28,861 nucleotides of DNA from an uncultured Dorea sp. Lineage in GTDB: Bacteria > Bacillota > Clostridia > Lachnospirales > Lachnospiraceae. The notes under the pieces are model-generated. The model saw nothing but the letters and a program-made list of their open reading frames with translations. It made no database searches and was not told the origin of the DNA. The stretch is taken from NCBI RefSeq assembly GCF_934294775.1, contig NZ_CAKRAH010000033.1, positions 1-28,861 on the forward strand, written 5' to 3'. This document shows positions 1 to 7,452 of this stretch, in pieces. The translations under genes and the position numbers were made by a program. The first letter of the stretch is position 1. Every line of letters begins with the position of its first letter.

Positions 1-1002
1 CAAAATTATATTATGTTTTTCGCATTCCTCACGCATATCTGAAGGCCAGATACTAGCCTGTACTTCTCCTACATGTGCACGGTCCAATAACAGCATACAC
101 AGTCTTGACTGTCCGATTCCGCCGCCGATTGTATATGGAAGCTCACCATTTAACAGCATTTTATGGTATGGAAGATTCTTTCTTTCTTCGCATCCGGCTT
201 TTTTCAGCTGTTCTTCCAGAGATTTTTCATCAACACGGATACCCATGCTGGAGATTTCAAGTGCGCAGTCAAGTGTCTCGAACCAGAACAGAATATCTCC
301 GTTTAACTGCCAGTCATCATAGTCCGGTGCACGTCCGTCGTGTGGCTCTCCACTTGCAAGTTTGTCACCGATCTTCATAAGGAATACACAGCCGTGTTCT
401 TTTGTGATCAGATTTTCTCTTTCCTTCGGAGTTTTATCCGGATACATGTCTTCCAGTTCCTGTGAAGTAATGAAATAGATATCTTCCGGAAGCTTTTTTA
501 CTGCCTGTGGGTATTTGTACCATACTTCGTGTTCCATATGTTTGATGATCTTGAAGATTGTACGCACTGTTTCTTCCAGTGTCTCTACGGTACGTTCTTC
601 TTTTGTGATCACCTTTTCCCAGTCCCACTGATCCACGTAACAAGAATGTAAGTTATCCATCTCTTCATCTCTGCGGATTGCGTTCATGTTGGTATAGAGT
701 CCTTCTCCTGGTTTGAATCCGTATTTGTGTAATGCCATACGTTTCCATTTTGCAAGGGAATGTACAACTTCGATTGTTTCTCCCGGAATACCGGCGATGT
801 CAAACTGTACCGGACGTTCTACACCGTTTAAGTCATCGTTCAGACCACTGCTCTTTTCTACGAATAATGGTGCAGATATTCTTTCCAGGTTCATTTCTTT
901 TCCGAATTCTTTCTGGAAGGTATCCCTGATGTATTTGATTGCTTCCTGTGTTTCTCTTACGCTTAAGCGTGGGTCATAATGTTCTGGTAATACTAATCCC
1001 AT
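1..1002 (-). CDS. asnA: Aspartate--ammonia ligase (asparagine synthetase A), 3' end cut by window edge
   Basis: Makes asparagine from aspartate, ammonia and ATP in the cytoplasm; a class II aminoacyl-tRNA-synthetase-like fold. The frame opens with ATG at 1002, eight bases after GGAG, and stays open for 334 codons to base 1 without a stop. Recognisable family segments include the N-terminal MGLVLPEHYDPRLSVRETQ, an internal SCYVDQWDWEKVI, and near the C-terminus YTIGGGIGQSRLCMLLL followed by HVGEVQASIWP, typical of AsnA. E. coli AsnA is 330 residues, so only a few C-terminal residues should lie outside the window. It starts 62 bases after the metH stop on the same strand, with no T-box leader or terminator in that gap, so readthrough from the met genes is possible. 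Identification is firm; only the exact end is unknown. Confidence 0.95.
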   Translation of the reverse strand, partial: MGLVLPEHYDPRLSVRETQEAIKYIRDTFQKEFGKEMNLERISAPLFVEKSSGLNDDLNGVERPVQFDIAGIPGETIEVVHSLAKWKRMALHKYGFKPGEGLYTNMNAIRRDEEMDNLHSCYVDQWDWEKVITKEERTVETLEETVRTIFKIIKHMEHEVWYKYPQAVKKLPEDIYFITSQELEDMYPDKTPKERENLITKEHGCVFLMKIGDKLASGEPHDGRAPDYDDWQLNGDILFWFETLDCALEISSMGIRVDEKSLEEQLKKAGCEERKNLPYHKMLLNGELPYTIGGGIGQSRLCMLLLDRAHVGEVQASIWPSDMREECEKHNIIL

Positions 1003-1064
1003 GATATGTTCTCCTTTTTCTTTGTCTGCTGTATCATTTATAAAAATGTCTCTGTTATCATTGA

Positions 1065-3455
1065 TTATGCTTCTTCAAATACTCTCTGCGCATAATAGAC
1101 GGACTGCATTGCGTCCTTTCCATAGAAATCTGCACCGATCATATCTGCATAATCCTGGTTCAGCACAGCTCCCCCTACCATGACTTTACACTCAGGTTTT
1201 TTCTCTCTCAATAACTTAATAGTTTCTTCCATACTCACAACGGTTGTTGTCATAAGTGCACTCAAGCCTACCAGACGGATATCCTGCTCAACTGCAGTCT
1301 CTACAATCACTTCCGGAGGTACATCTTTTCCCAGATCGATAACATCAAAACTGTAATTCTCCAGAAGGACTTTTACGATATTTTTTCCGATATCGTGAAT
1401 ATCACCTTTTACAGTTGCAAGAATTACCTTGTTCTTTGCCTGCACTTCCCCGCCTTCCTGTGCAAGTACATCCTTAATTACCGCAAATGCTATCTTGGCT
1501 GCATCTGCACTCATCAGAAGCTGCGGAAGGAATACGGTTCCTTTTTCAAATCCCTTTCCGACACTATCCAGAGCCGGAATCAGATGTGCATTAATAATAT
1601 CAAGCGGAGCCTGTTCTTTTAAAAGTTCTCTGGTTGCATGATGCGCTTCTTCTTTCAGTCCTTTTTCAATGGCTTCTTTTAATGTCAGCTCTGTTTTTGC
1701 TGCCGTCACCGGTGCTCCGGCTTTTTGATTGCCATATACCCGGATATAATCTTCACAGTTTTTATCGTAATTCATCAACGCGCAGAAGGAATAATATGAA
1801 CGCATCATATCTTCTGATGACGGATTGATAATTCCTGCGCTCAGTCCGTTCTGCATGGCCATCGTATAGAAGTTCGAGTTGACTGCCGGACGATACGGAA
1901 GTCCGAAGGAAATATTGGAAACTCCGAGAACCGTACAGACTCCGTATGTTTCTCTTACTTTTTTCAATGCTTCCAATGTAACTTTAGCACCTTCCGGTTC
2001 GGAACTGATGGTCATTGCAAGTACATCAATTACAATATCTTTTTTATCAATGCCATATTTTTTTGCTTCTTCAATAATCTTTCCTGCCACACGGACTCTT
2101 CCGTCAGCAGTTTTGGGAATGCCTTCTTCATCGATGGTAAGACCGATCACAACACCACCATAACGTTTGATAAGCGGAAATACCGCATCCATGTTCTCCT
2201 GTTTTCCATTTACAGAGTTCACCATCGGTTTTCCGTTATAGATTCTCATAGCGGCTTCCATAGCTGTAATGTCTACGGTATCGATCTGCAGTGGGAGGCT
2301 TGTCACACTCTGCAGTTCTGTGATGACTTCTTTCATCATCGCCGGTTCATCAATATCCGGAAGTCCTACATTGACATCCAGAATGTGTGCACCTTTGTCC
2401 TGCTGTGTAATACCTTCCTTCAGGATATAATCCATATCGTGGTCTTTTAACGCCTGTTTGAATTTTTTCTTACCGGTCGGGTTGATTCTTTCTCCGATGA
2501 TCATTGGCTTTCCGCCAAGGATAACGGCGTGTCCGTAAGAAGATACCATGGTGATATCTTTCTTTGTTACCGGAACCACATCCATTCCTCTAGTGTGATC
2601 GATCATTGCTTTGATATGCGCCGGTGTCGTACCACAACATCCACCAATAACGTGTGCACCCATTTCAACAATTTTTTTCATATAACCGGAAAACTGTTCC
2701 GGTTCTACATCATAGTAGACTTCTCCGTCACGTTGTTTTGGAAGTCCTGCATTTGGCTTTACAATAATCGGGATCGAACAGTATTTTAATATGTCTTCAA
2801 GGATCAGCATCATCTGCTCCGGTCCCATACCACAGTTGATCCCCAGTGCGTCTACACGAAGTCCTTCAAGCATGGCAACAACTGCCGGGACATCTCCACC
2901 GGTTAACAGTTTTCCTTTTTCATCAAAGATCATGGTAACAAATACCGGAAGTGATGTATTTTCCTTTGCCGCAAGAACTGCCGCTTTCACCTCGTAACTG
3001 TCACTCATTGTCTCTATATGAATCAGGTCTGCTCCTGCTTCTTCGCCGTAGATCATCGTTTCTTTAAATGCTTCGTACGCATCTTCAAAAGCCAGGTCTC
3101 CCATTGGCTTTAAAAGCTTTCCGGTCGGACCTACATCCAGAGCCGTATACACTTCTCTTCCATCATGTACACCTGCTTTGGCAGCTTTTTTTACATTCTG
3201 AATACCGGCAGTTACAATATCTTTCAGCTGATATTCTGAATCATGAAATTTGATTGCATTTGCACCAAATGTATTAGACAGGACAATGTCACTTCCCGCC
3301 TCAAAATATTGTCTGTGGATATCAATGATTTCTTCTGTATGTTCCAGATTCCAGACCTCTGGGAGTTCTCCGGGTTTTAGTCCTCTGGACTGCAGAAGTG
3401 TTCCCATTCCACCGTCAAAATATAATAATTCTTTTCCCAGTCGTTCTAACAACAT
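1065..3455 (-). CDS. metH: Cobalamin-dependent methionine synthase lacking the C-terminal reactivation domain
   Basis: Transfers a methyl group from 5-methyltetrahydrofolate to homocysteine via methylcobalamin. The 796 residues show, in order: a homocysteine-binding barrel (about 1-295) with zinc ligands C208 and C273/C274 (GINCG, GGCCGTTP); a pterin-binding barrel (about 310-580, GERINPTGKKKF); a helical B12 cap (about 590-670); and a B12-binding Rossmann domain with GDIHDIG at 684-690, where H687 is the expected cobalt ligand. It ends there, whereas E. coli MetH (about 1,227 aa) has a further AdoMet-dependent activation domain. That function is supplied by the adjacent upstream gene. I chose ATG at 3455, preceded by AGGAGC. 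The open frame extends to 3527, but the extra 24 residues overlap the upstream gene and have no ribosome site. Part of metF-activation protein-metH. Confidence 0.95.
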   Translation of the reverse strand: MLLERLGKELLYFDGGMGTLLQSRGLKPGELPEVWNLEHTEEIIDIHRQYFEAGSDIVLSNTFGANAIKFHDSEYQLKDIVTAGIQNVKKAAKAGVHDGREVYTALDVGPTGKLLKPMGDLAFEDAYEAFKETMIYGEEAGADLIHIETMSDSYEVKAAVLAAKENTSLPVFVTMIFDEKGKLLTGGDVPAVVAMLEGLRVDALGINCGMGPEQMMLILEDILKYCSIPIIVKPNAGLPKQRDGEVYYDVEPEQFSGYMKKIVEMGAHVIGGCCGTTPAHIKAMIDHTRGMDVVPVTKKDITMVSSYGHAVILGGKPMIIGERINPTGKKKFKQALKDHDMDYILKEGITQQDKGAHILDVNVGLPDIDEPAMMKEVITELQSVTSLPLQIDTVDITAMEAAMRIYNGKPMVNSVNGKQENMDAVFPLIKRYGGVVIGLTIDEEGIPKTADGRVRVAGKIIEEAKKYGIDKKDIVIDVLAMTISSEPEGAKVTLEALKKVRETYGVCTVLGVSNISFGLPYRPAVNSNFYTMAMQNGLSAGIINPSSEDMMRSYYSFCALMNYDKNCEDYIRVYGNQKAGAPVTAAKTELTLKEAIEKGLKEEAHHATRELLKEQAPLDIINAHLIPALDSVGKGFEKGTVFLPQLLMSADAAKIAFAVIKDVLAQEGGEVQAKNKVILATVKGDIHDIGKNIVKVLLENYSFDVIDLGKDVPPEVIVETAVEQDIRLVGLSALMTTTVVSMEETIKLLREKKPECKVMVGGAVLNQDYADMIGADFYGKDAMQSVYYAQRVFEEA

Positions 3456-3483
3456 CTGTCTGCTCCTATTTTTTACTTGTATC

Positions 3484-4128
3484 TTATGCTCTGCGATATG
3501 CACAGTCTGTTTTCTGACATGCTTCACATCCTTTGGTATGGCATGGTACTTTTTCCCTGCTAAGTCCGATCAGGGCTGTAACGGATTTTGAAGGAGTCAG
3601 CATATTTCCATCTGTAAGTGACAGACCGATTTTTTTTGCAGAGCCCAGCATCCGCAGGATCATATCCTGATGGTCAATGGAAAAATCCCCATATCCCGGA
3701 CTAAAGCGCGGTCTCAGATAATAGCCCTCTTTTTGCATCTCCCGGCCCAGATTATCCTGCCATTCATCCAGATATTCTTCCAGCATAGCTGCTGCACATG
3801 CCTGCAGCGTAACAACTCTTGCCATATCACCAAGTGAATATTTTCTCAAAAGAAGATCCACCTTTGATCCAAGCGTTGCGCCAAGAAGAACTGCTTTTTC
3901 ACATCCGGTCAGGTTTCTGGTCAGATTACGGCTTTTGATATCTAAGCTTCCAAGTTGTATCTGTCCATTCTCGGGAAATTCCAAGTCAAAAATGCGATAG
4001 ACGATTCTACCACATGCTGCCTGCGAAAGTTCTTCAAAACAGCTTTCCACCAGTGCAAGTGTATGCTCATCTACCGCATGTCTGCCATATCCCAAGTAAC
4101 GAATTGCTTCTTTCGTTCTTGCGTCCAT
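3484..4128 (-). CDS. Standalone vitamin B12-dependent methionine synthase reactivation protein
   Basis: A 214-residue protein equivalent to the activation domain of full-length MetH, which binds AdoMet and allows reductive remethylation of cob(II)alamin. The diagnostic segment is RFSPGYGDF at 141-149, matching the RxSxGY AdoMet-binding motif. LTPSKSVTALIGLS at 177-190 is typical of the clostridial version. It lies between metF (14-base gap) and a metH without this domain (28-base gap), all on one strand, so together they rebuild the classical enzyme as two polypeptides. The start at 4128 is supported by GAGGA seven bases upstream. An odd feature is the cysteine cluster near the C-terminus (C196, C201, C204, C209), which could bind metal or a cluster. 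The E. coli domain has no equivalent that I know of. Family assignment is firm; a role for the cysteines is inference. Confidence 0.92.
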   Translation of the reverse strand: MDARTKEAIRYLGYGRHAVDEHTLALVESCFEELSQAACGRIVYRIFDLEFPENGQIQLGSLDIKSRNLTRNLTGCEKAVLLGATLGSKVDLLLRKYSLGDMARVVTLQACAAAMLEEYLDEWQDNLGREMQKEGYYLRPRFSPGYGDFSIDHQDMILRMLGSAKKIGLSLTDGNMLTPSKSVTALIGLSREKVPCHTKGCEACQKTDCAYRRA

Positions 4129-4142
4129 TCTATATTCCTCTG

Positions 4143-5012
4143 CTATTTATTCAAAATATAAGAAAGGTTATCCATGATCGCAGATGCAACTTCCGGCTTA
4201 TTCATAGAATATACATGTACATGGTTGATGCCATTTGCGAACAGGTCAATAATCTGATCTGTTGCATATGCTACACCTGCCTGCTGCATTGCTTTTGGAT
4301 CATCTCCAAAACGGTCTACGATTGCTTTGAATCTTTCCGGCAGGTTTGTTCCTGACATCGATAAGATTCTCTTTACCTGATTTGCATTTGTTACCGGCAT
4401 GATTCCAGGAATGACAGGAACCATAACCCCCTTCTCTCTTGCTCTGTAGAGGAAGTTATAAAGAATATTGTTATCAAAAAACATCTGTGTTGTCAAAAAG
4501 TCTACACCACAGTCCACTTTCTGTTTTAAGTGCAGGATATCATCTTTTTTATGCTCGGATTCTACATGTCCTTCCGGATAGCATGCAGCACCGATACAGA
4601 AGTCTCCCTGGCTCTTAATATCCTGTATCAGCTCATATGCGTACTGATAATGATTCGGAAGCGGGAATTCGCTGTCCTTTGGAATATCTCCGCGAAGTGC
4701 AAGGATATTTTCAATTCCGGCTGCTTTTAATTCATCGATTACCTGGTGTACTTCATCTTTTGTTGATGATACACAAGTAAGATGTGCAAGACTTGGTACG
4801 TCAAATTTGTCTTTGATATGCGATGCAATCTTCACAGTATTCTTACTTGTACCGCCGCCTGCTCCATATGTAACACTCATATAAGATGGCTTCAGTGCAG
4901 CAATTGCTTCCGTTGCACTTAACACGCCATCGAAAGCTGCATCTGTCTTCGGAGGGAATACCTCAAAAGACAGATGAGGTGTCTTTTCTACTAATATATC
5001 ACGAATCTTCAT
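4143..5012 (-). CDS. metF: Methylenetetrahydrofolate reductase
   Basis: Reduces 5,10-methylenetetrahydrofolate to 5-methyltetrahydrofolate, the methyl donor used by MetH. At 289 residues it is the usual length of a bacterial MetF (E. coli 296). The N-terminal LSFEVFPPKTD (about 14-24) carries the conserved FExFPP motif with the catalytic glutamate. Other family segments are SVTYGAGGGTSKNT (about 47-60), LTCVSSTKDEV, ILALRGDIP (substrate/FAD region) and a central TTQMFFDN. ATG at 5012 follows AAAGGAG. It opens a metF-reactivation protein-metH set, with the products acting in consecutive steps. Its start is only 29 bases from the glgA stop, so there is no room for a S-box or T-box leader. Transcription must come through glgA or from a promoter inside it. 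Confidence 0.96.
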   Translation of the reverse strand: MKIRDILVEKTPHLSFEVFPPKTDAAFDGVLSATEAIAALKPSYMSVTYGAGGGTSKNTVKIASHIKDKFDVPSLAHLTCVSSTKDEVHQVIDELKAAGIENILALRGDIPKDSEFPLPNHYQYAYELIQDIKSQGDFCIGAACYPEGHVESEHKKDDILHLKQKVDCGVDFLTTQMFFDNNILYNFLYRAREKGVMVPVIPGIMPVTNANQVKRILSMSGTNLPERFKAIVDRFGDDPKAMQQAGVAYATDQIIDLFANGINHVHVYSMNKPEVASAIMDNLSYILNK

Positions 5013-5041
5013 GTATTGTGTCTTACTCCTTTAGCTTGATT

Positions 5042-6478
5042 TTACATTTCGTCGTATAATGCTTCGTACTGTTTTGCAGAATTCTTCCATGAGAAGTCTT
5101 TGTTCATAGCACGTTCTATAATCTTGTTCCAGTCACGCTTCTTATCATAGTAGATCTGCTCGGCGTAACGTACAGTTGCCATCATTTCATGCGCATTGTA
5201 GTTTGTAAAGCTGAATCCAGTTCCAGTCTTTTCATACTCATTGTATGGCTCTACTGTATCTTTCAGTCCACCAGTCTCACGTACGATTGGAACAGTTCCG
5301 TAACGTAAGCTCATCAGCTGGCTGAGTCCGCAAGGCTCAAATAACGATGGCATAAGGAATGCATCACAGGATGCATAAATCTTATGAGACATTGCTTCTG
5401 AATAGTAAATGTTTGCAGATACTTTTCCTGGATACTTCCATGCAAAATGGCGGAACATATTTTCATACTGTTCTTCACCCGTACCAAGTACCACGATCTG
5501 GATGGCGTCCTGACACAGTTCATCCATTACATATGCAACCAGGTCGAATCCCTTCTGATCAGTCAGTCGTGAAACAACACCGATCATCATAGTCTTTGGA
5601 TCTTCGTCAAGTCCAAGTTCTTTCTGAAGTGCAATCTTATTTTTAATCTTTTCTTTGCGGAAATTATTTACGTCATAATTTCTTTCGATCTTATTGTCTG
5701 TCATCGGATTATAATCATCATAATCGATACCATTTACGATTCCTGAAAGACAATTTGAACGGGCATTCATAAGACCATCCAGTTTTTCACCATAGAATGG
5801 TGTCTTGATTTCTTCTGCATAAGAATTACTTACAGTTGTAACTCTGTCTGCATACACAATACCACCTTTTAAGTAGTTTGCATCTTTGTATGCTTCCATC
5901 TTATCCGGTGCAAAATAGTACTGTGGAAGTCCTGTAATGTCTCTGACACGTTTTGGATCCCATGTTCCCTGGAATTTTAAGTTATGTATCGTCATAACTG
6001 TCTTGATACCGCGGTAGAATTCGTTACCATATCTGAAGTTATCCAGATAGATTGGTACAAGTCCTGTCTGCCAGTCGTGACAGTGAATGATGTCTGGTCT
6101 GAAATCAATTAACGGAAGAGAACTTAAAACAGCCTTTGAGAAGAAGGCAAATTTTTCGATATCCGCATACATATCACCATATGGTGCATATCCGTTAAAG
6201 TAGTACTCATTATCTATAAAATAGAATTTGATTCCGTCATACTCCATCTCCAGTACACCAACATACTGTTTTCTCCAGTTAAGATCCATATAAAAATGTG
6301 TATGGTACTGAAGTTTTTCTTTCCATTCATCTTTCATGCACATATACTTTGGCAGCATTACGCGCACATCGTATTTTTCTTTATCAAAATATTTCGGTAA
6401 TGATCCGACAACATCGGCAAGTCCTCCTGTTTTGATAAATGGGACTGACTCTGATGCCGCAAATAATATTTTCTTCAT
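5042..6478 (-). CDS. glgA: Glycogen (starch) synthase, GT5 family
   Basis: Adds glucose from ADP-glucose to the growing alpha-1,4-glucan (glycogen, called granulose in clostridia). Its 478 residues match the bacterial GlgA length. Residues 16-20 are the KTGGL ADP-glucose-binding motif, followed by ADVVGSLP. The C-terminal GT-B half carries the donor-site signature PSLFEPCGLSQL (about 377-388), with the conserved E381, then GTVPIVRETGGLKDTV. ATG at 6478 is preceded by GGGAGGG at a seven-base spacing. No glgC, glgD, glgB or glgP is adjacent; instead it sits directly downstream of spo0A (69-base gap, no terminator visible). A good -10 (TATAAT) lies at 6512-6517. Its position fits the known link between granulose storage and sporulation in clostridia, but co-regulation here is inference. 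Confidence 0.95.
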   Translation of the reverse strand: MKKILFAASESVPFIKTGGLADVVGSLPKYFDKEKYDVRVMLPKYMCMKDEWKEKLQYHTHFYMDLNWRKQYVGVLEMEYDGIKFYFIDNEYYFNGYAPYGDMYADIEKFAFFSKAVLSSLPLIDFRPDIIHCHDWQTGLVPIYLDNFRYGNEFYRGIKTVMTIHNLKFQGTWDPKRVRDITGLPQYYFAPDKMEAYKDANYLKGGIVYADRVTTVSNSYAEEIKTPFYGEKLDGLMNARSNCLSGIVNGIDYDDYNPMTDNKIERNYDVNNFRKEKIKNKIALQKELGLDEDPKTMMIGVVSRLTDQKGFDLVAYVMDELCQDAIQIVVLGTGEEQYENMFRHFAWKYPGKVSANIYYSEAMSHKIYASCDAFLMPSLFEPCGLSQLMSLRYGTVPIVRETGGLKDTVEPYNEYEKTGTGFSFTNYNAHEMMATVRYAEQIYYDKKRDWNKIIERAMNKDFSWKNSAKQYEALYDEM

Positions 6479-6511
6479 TGCATTTCCCTCCCAACTTTAG
6501 AATACTTTATC

Positions 6512-6517
6512 ATTATA
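6512..6517 (-). promoter_or_regulatory. Possible -10 element for glgA
   Basis: A perfect TATAAT on the minus strand, 34 bases before the glgA ATG. No good -35 is found at 16-18 bases; the region is an A/T inverted repeat. If used, it would need an activator or another feature. Readthrough from spo0A is equally possible. Confidence 0.35.
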
Positions 6518-6547
6518 GCGTATTTTTATTCAGAATAAAAGGGTTGT

Positions 6548-7333
6548 TTATCGGTTTTTATTTTCTAATCGTATCGTATCGGCAATTAATGCAATGAATT
6601 CCGAATTTGTCGGCTTCCCTTTTCCATTACTGACGGTATATCCAAAAAGTTCATCCAATGTATCCAGCTTTCCGCGGCTCCATGCCACTTCGATCGCATG
6701 TCTGATTGCACGCTCCACCCTGCTTGCGGTTGTTTTGTGCATCTTGGCAATCGTCGGATATAAAACCTTTGTGATCGCATTTAACACATCCATATCATCG
6801 ACCGCCATGATGATCGCATCCCTGAGATAATGATAGCCTTTGATGTGTGCTGGTATCCCAATTTCATGGATCATATCTGTGACGCGCGTTTCCAGATTAT
6901 ATTCTTTTTTCTTTATACCAGATTCCAGTGTTTTTGCAGGTACGGCTGCTGTGTGTCCGCTTCCGGCATCTTTGATTCTTCTTACGATCATATCATTCTG
7001 AAATGGTTTCATCACATAGTAACTTGCTCCTTTTCGAAAGGCATCTTCTGTAATCCGTTCCTGTCCTACAGCAGTAACGATGATAAATTCAGGGCGTTTG
7101 GTAATGTGTATGTCAGAATTTACTTTTTCCATCACGCTGAGTCCATCCAGTTTTGGCATGATCAGGTCTAATAACACAACATCCGGCGTTTTTTCTTTGA
7201 TCAGACGGTAGATATCTTCTCCGTTATTTGCCTTTCCAACCAGGTTTAAGTCTTTGTCCTGTTCTATGATTTCTCCCAGCATGTCTAAAATTCTTTCATT
7301 GTCGTCAGCGATTGCTACATTAACTTCTCCCAT
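6548..7333 (-). CDS. spo0A: Stage 0 sporulation master regulator Spo0A
   Basis: Response regulator that commits the cell to sporulation and other stationary-phase programmes when phosphorylated. The 261 residues comprise a receiver domain (about 1-125) with the acidic pocket D10-D11, phosphoacceptor D56 in LLDLIMPKLDGL (same number as in B. subtilis), the switch-lysine segment VMKPF near 110, a short linker, and the Spo0A C-terminal DNA-binding domain (about 150-261). The last contains the recognition-helix segment TTASRVERAIRHAIEVAWSRG. ATG at 7333 follows AAGGAGG. It is downstream of spoIVB, the order seen across spore-forming Firmicutes. The 119-base leader holds a sigma-A-like promoter and three near-consensus 0A boxes, suggesting autoregulation. 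No intact terminator separates it from glgA. Confidence 0.97.
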   Translation of the reverse strand: MGEVNVAIADDNERILDMLGEIIEQDKDLNLVGKANNGEDIYRLIKEKTPDVVLLDLIMPKLDGLSVMEKVNSDIHITKRPEFIIVTAVGQERITEDAFRKGASYYVMKPFQNDMIVRRIKDAGSGHTAAVPAKTLESGIKKKEYNLETRVTDMIHEIGIPAHIKGYHYLRDAIIMAVDDMDVLNAITKVLYPTIAKMHKTTASRVERAIRHAIEVAWSRGKLDTLDELFGYTVSNGKGKPTNSEFIALIADTIRLENKNR

Positions 7334-7367
7334 TTTACGTAATGCCTCCTTGTTTCTTCAATAAATA

Positions 7368-7443
7368 TGTCGAGTTTTATTATATATTTTCATATATTTC
7401 AGAACAAGAAAATGTTGTCGTAAAAGCATGACCCGCATCGACA
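7368..7443. promoter_or_regulatory. Cluster of three near-consensus 0A boxes before spo0A
   Basis: The Spo0A~P site consensus is TGTCGAA. Three 6-of-7 matches occur here: TGTCGAG at 7368-7374 (plus), TGTCGTA at 7416-7422 (plus) and TGTCGAT at 7437-7443 (minus). The first lies near the expected transcription start. The other two, in inverted orientation, lie just upstream of the -35. This is consistent with autoregulation, known for spo0A in B. subtilis, but is not proof of it. Confidence 0.5.
7379..7407 (-). promoter_or_regulatory. Sigma-A-type promoter of spo0A
   Basis: On the minus strand, TTGTTC (7402-7407) and TATAAT (7379-7384) are separated by exactly 17 bases, about 46 bases upstream of the spo0A ATG. 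The -10 is perfect and the -35 matches at the first three positions and one more. A separate, weaker sigma-H-like candidate (GTAGAAT at 7455-7461 with an imperfect -35 at 7474-7482) overlaps the end of spoIVB. Confidence 0.6.
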
Positions 7444-7452
7444 TTTTTCTGA

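Noticed and set aside
1003..1064. T-box leader or independent promoter for asnA
   Set aside because: Only 62 bases are available, far too few for a T-box, and no -35/-10 pair with sensible spacing was found.
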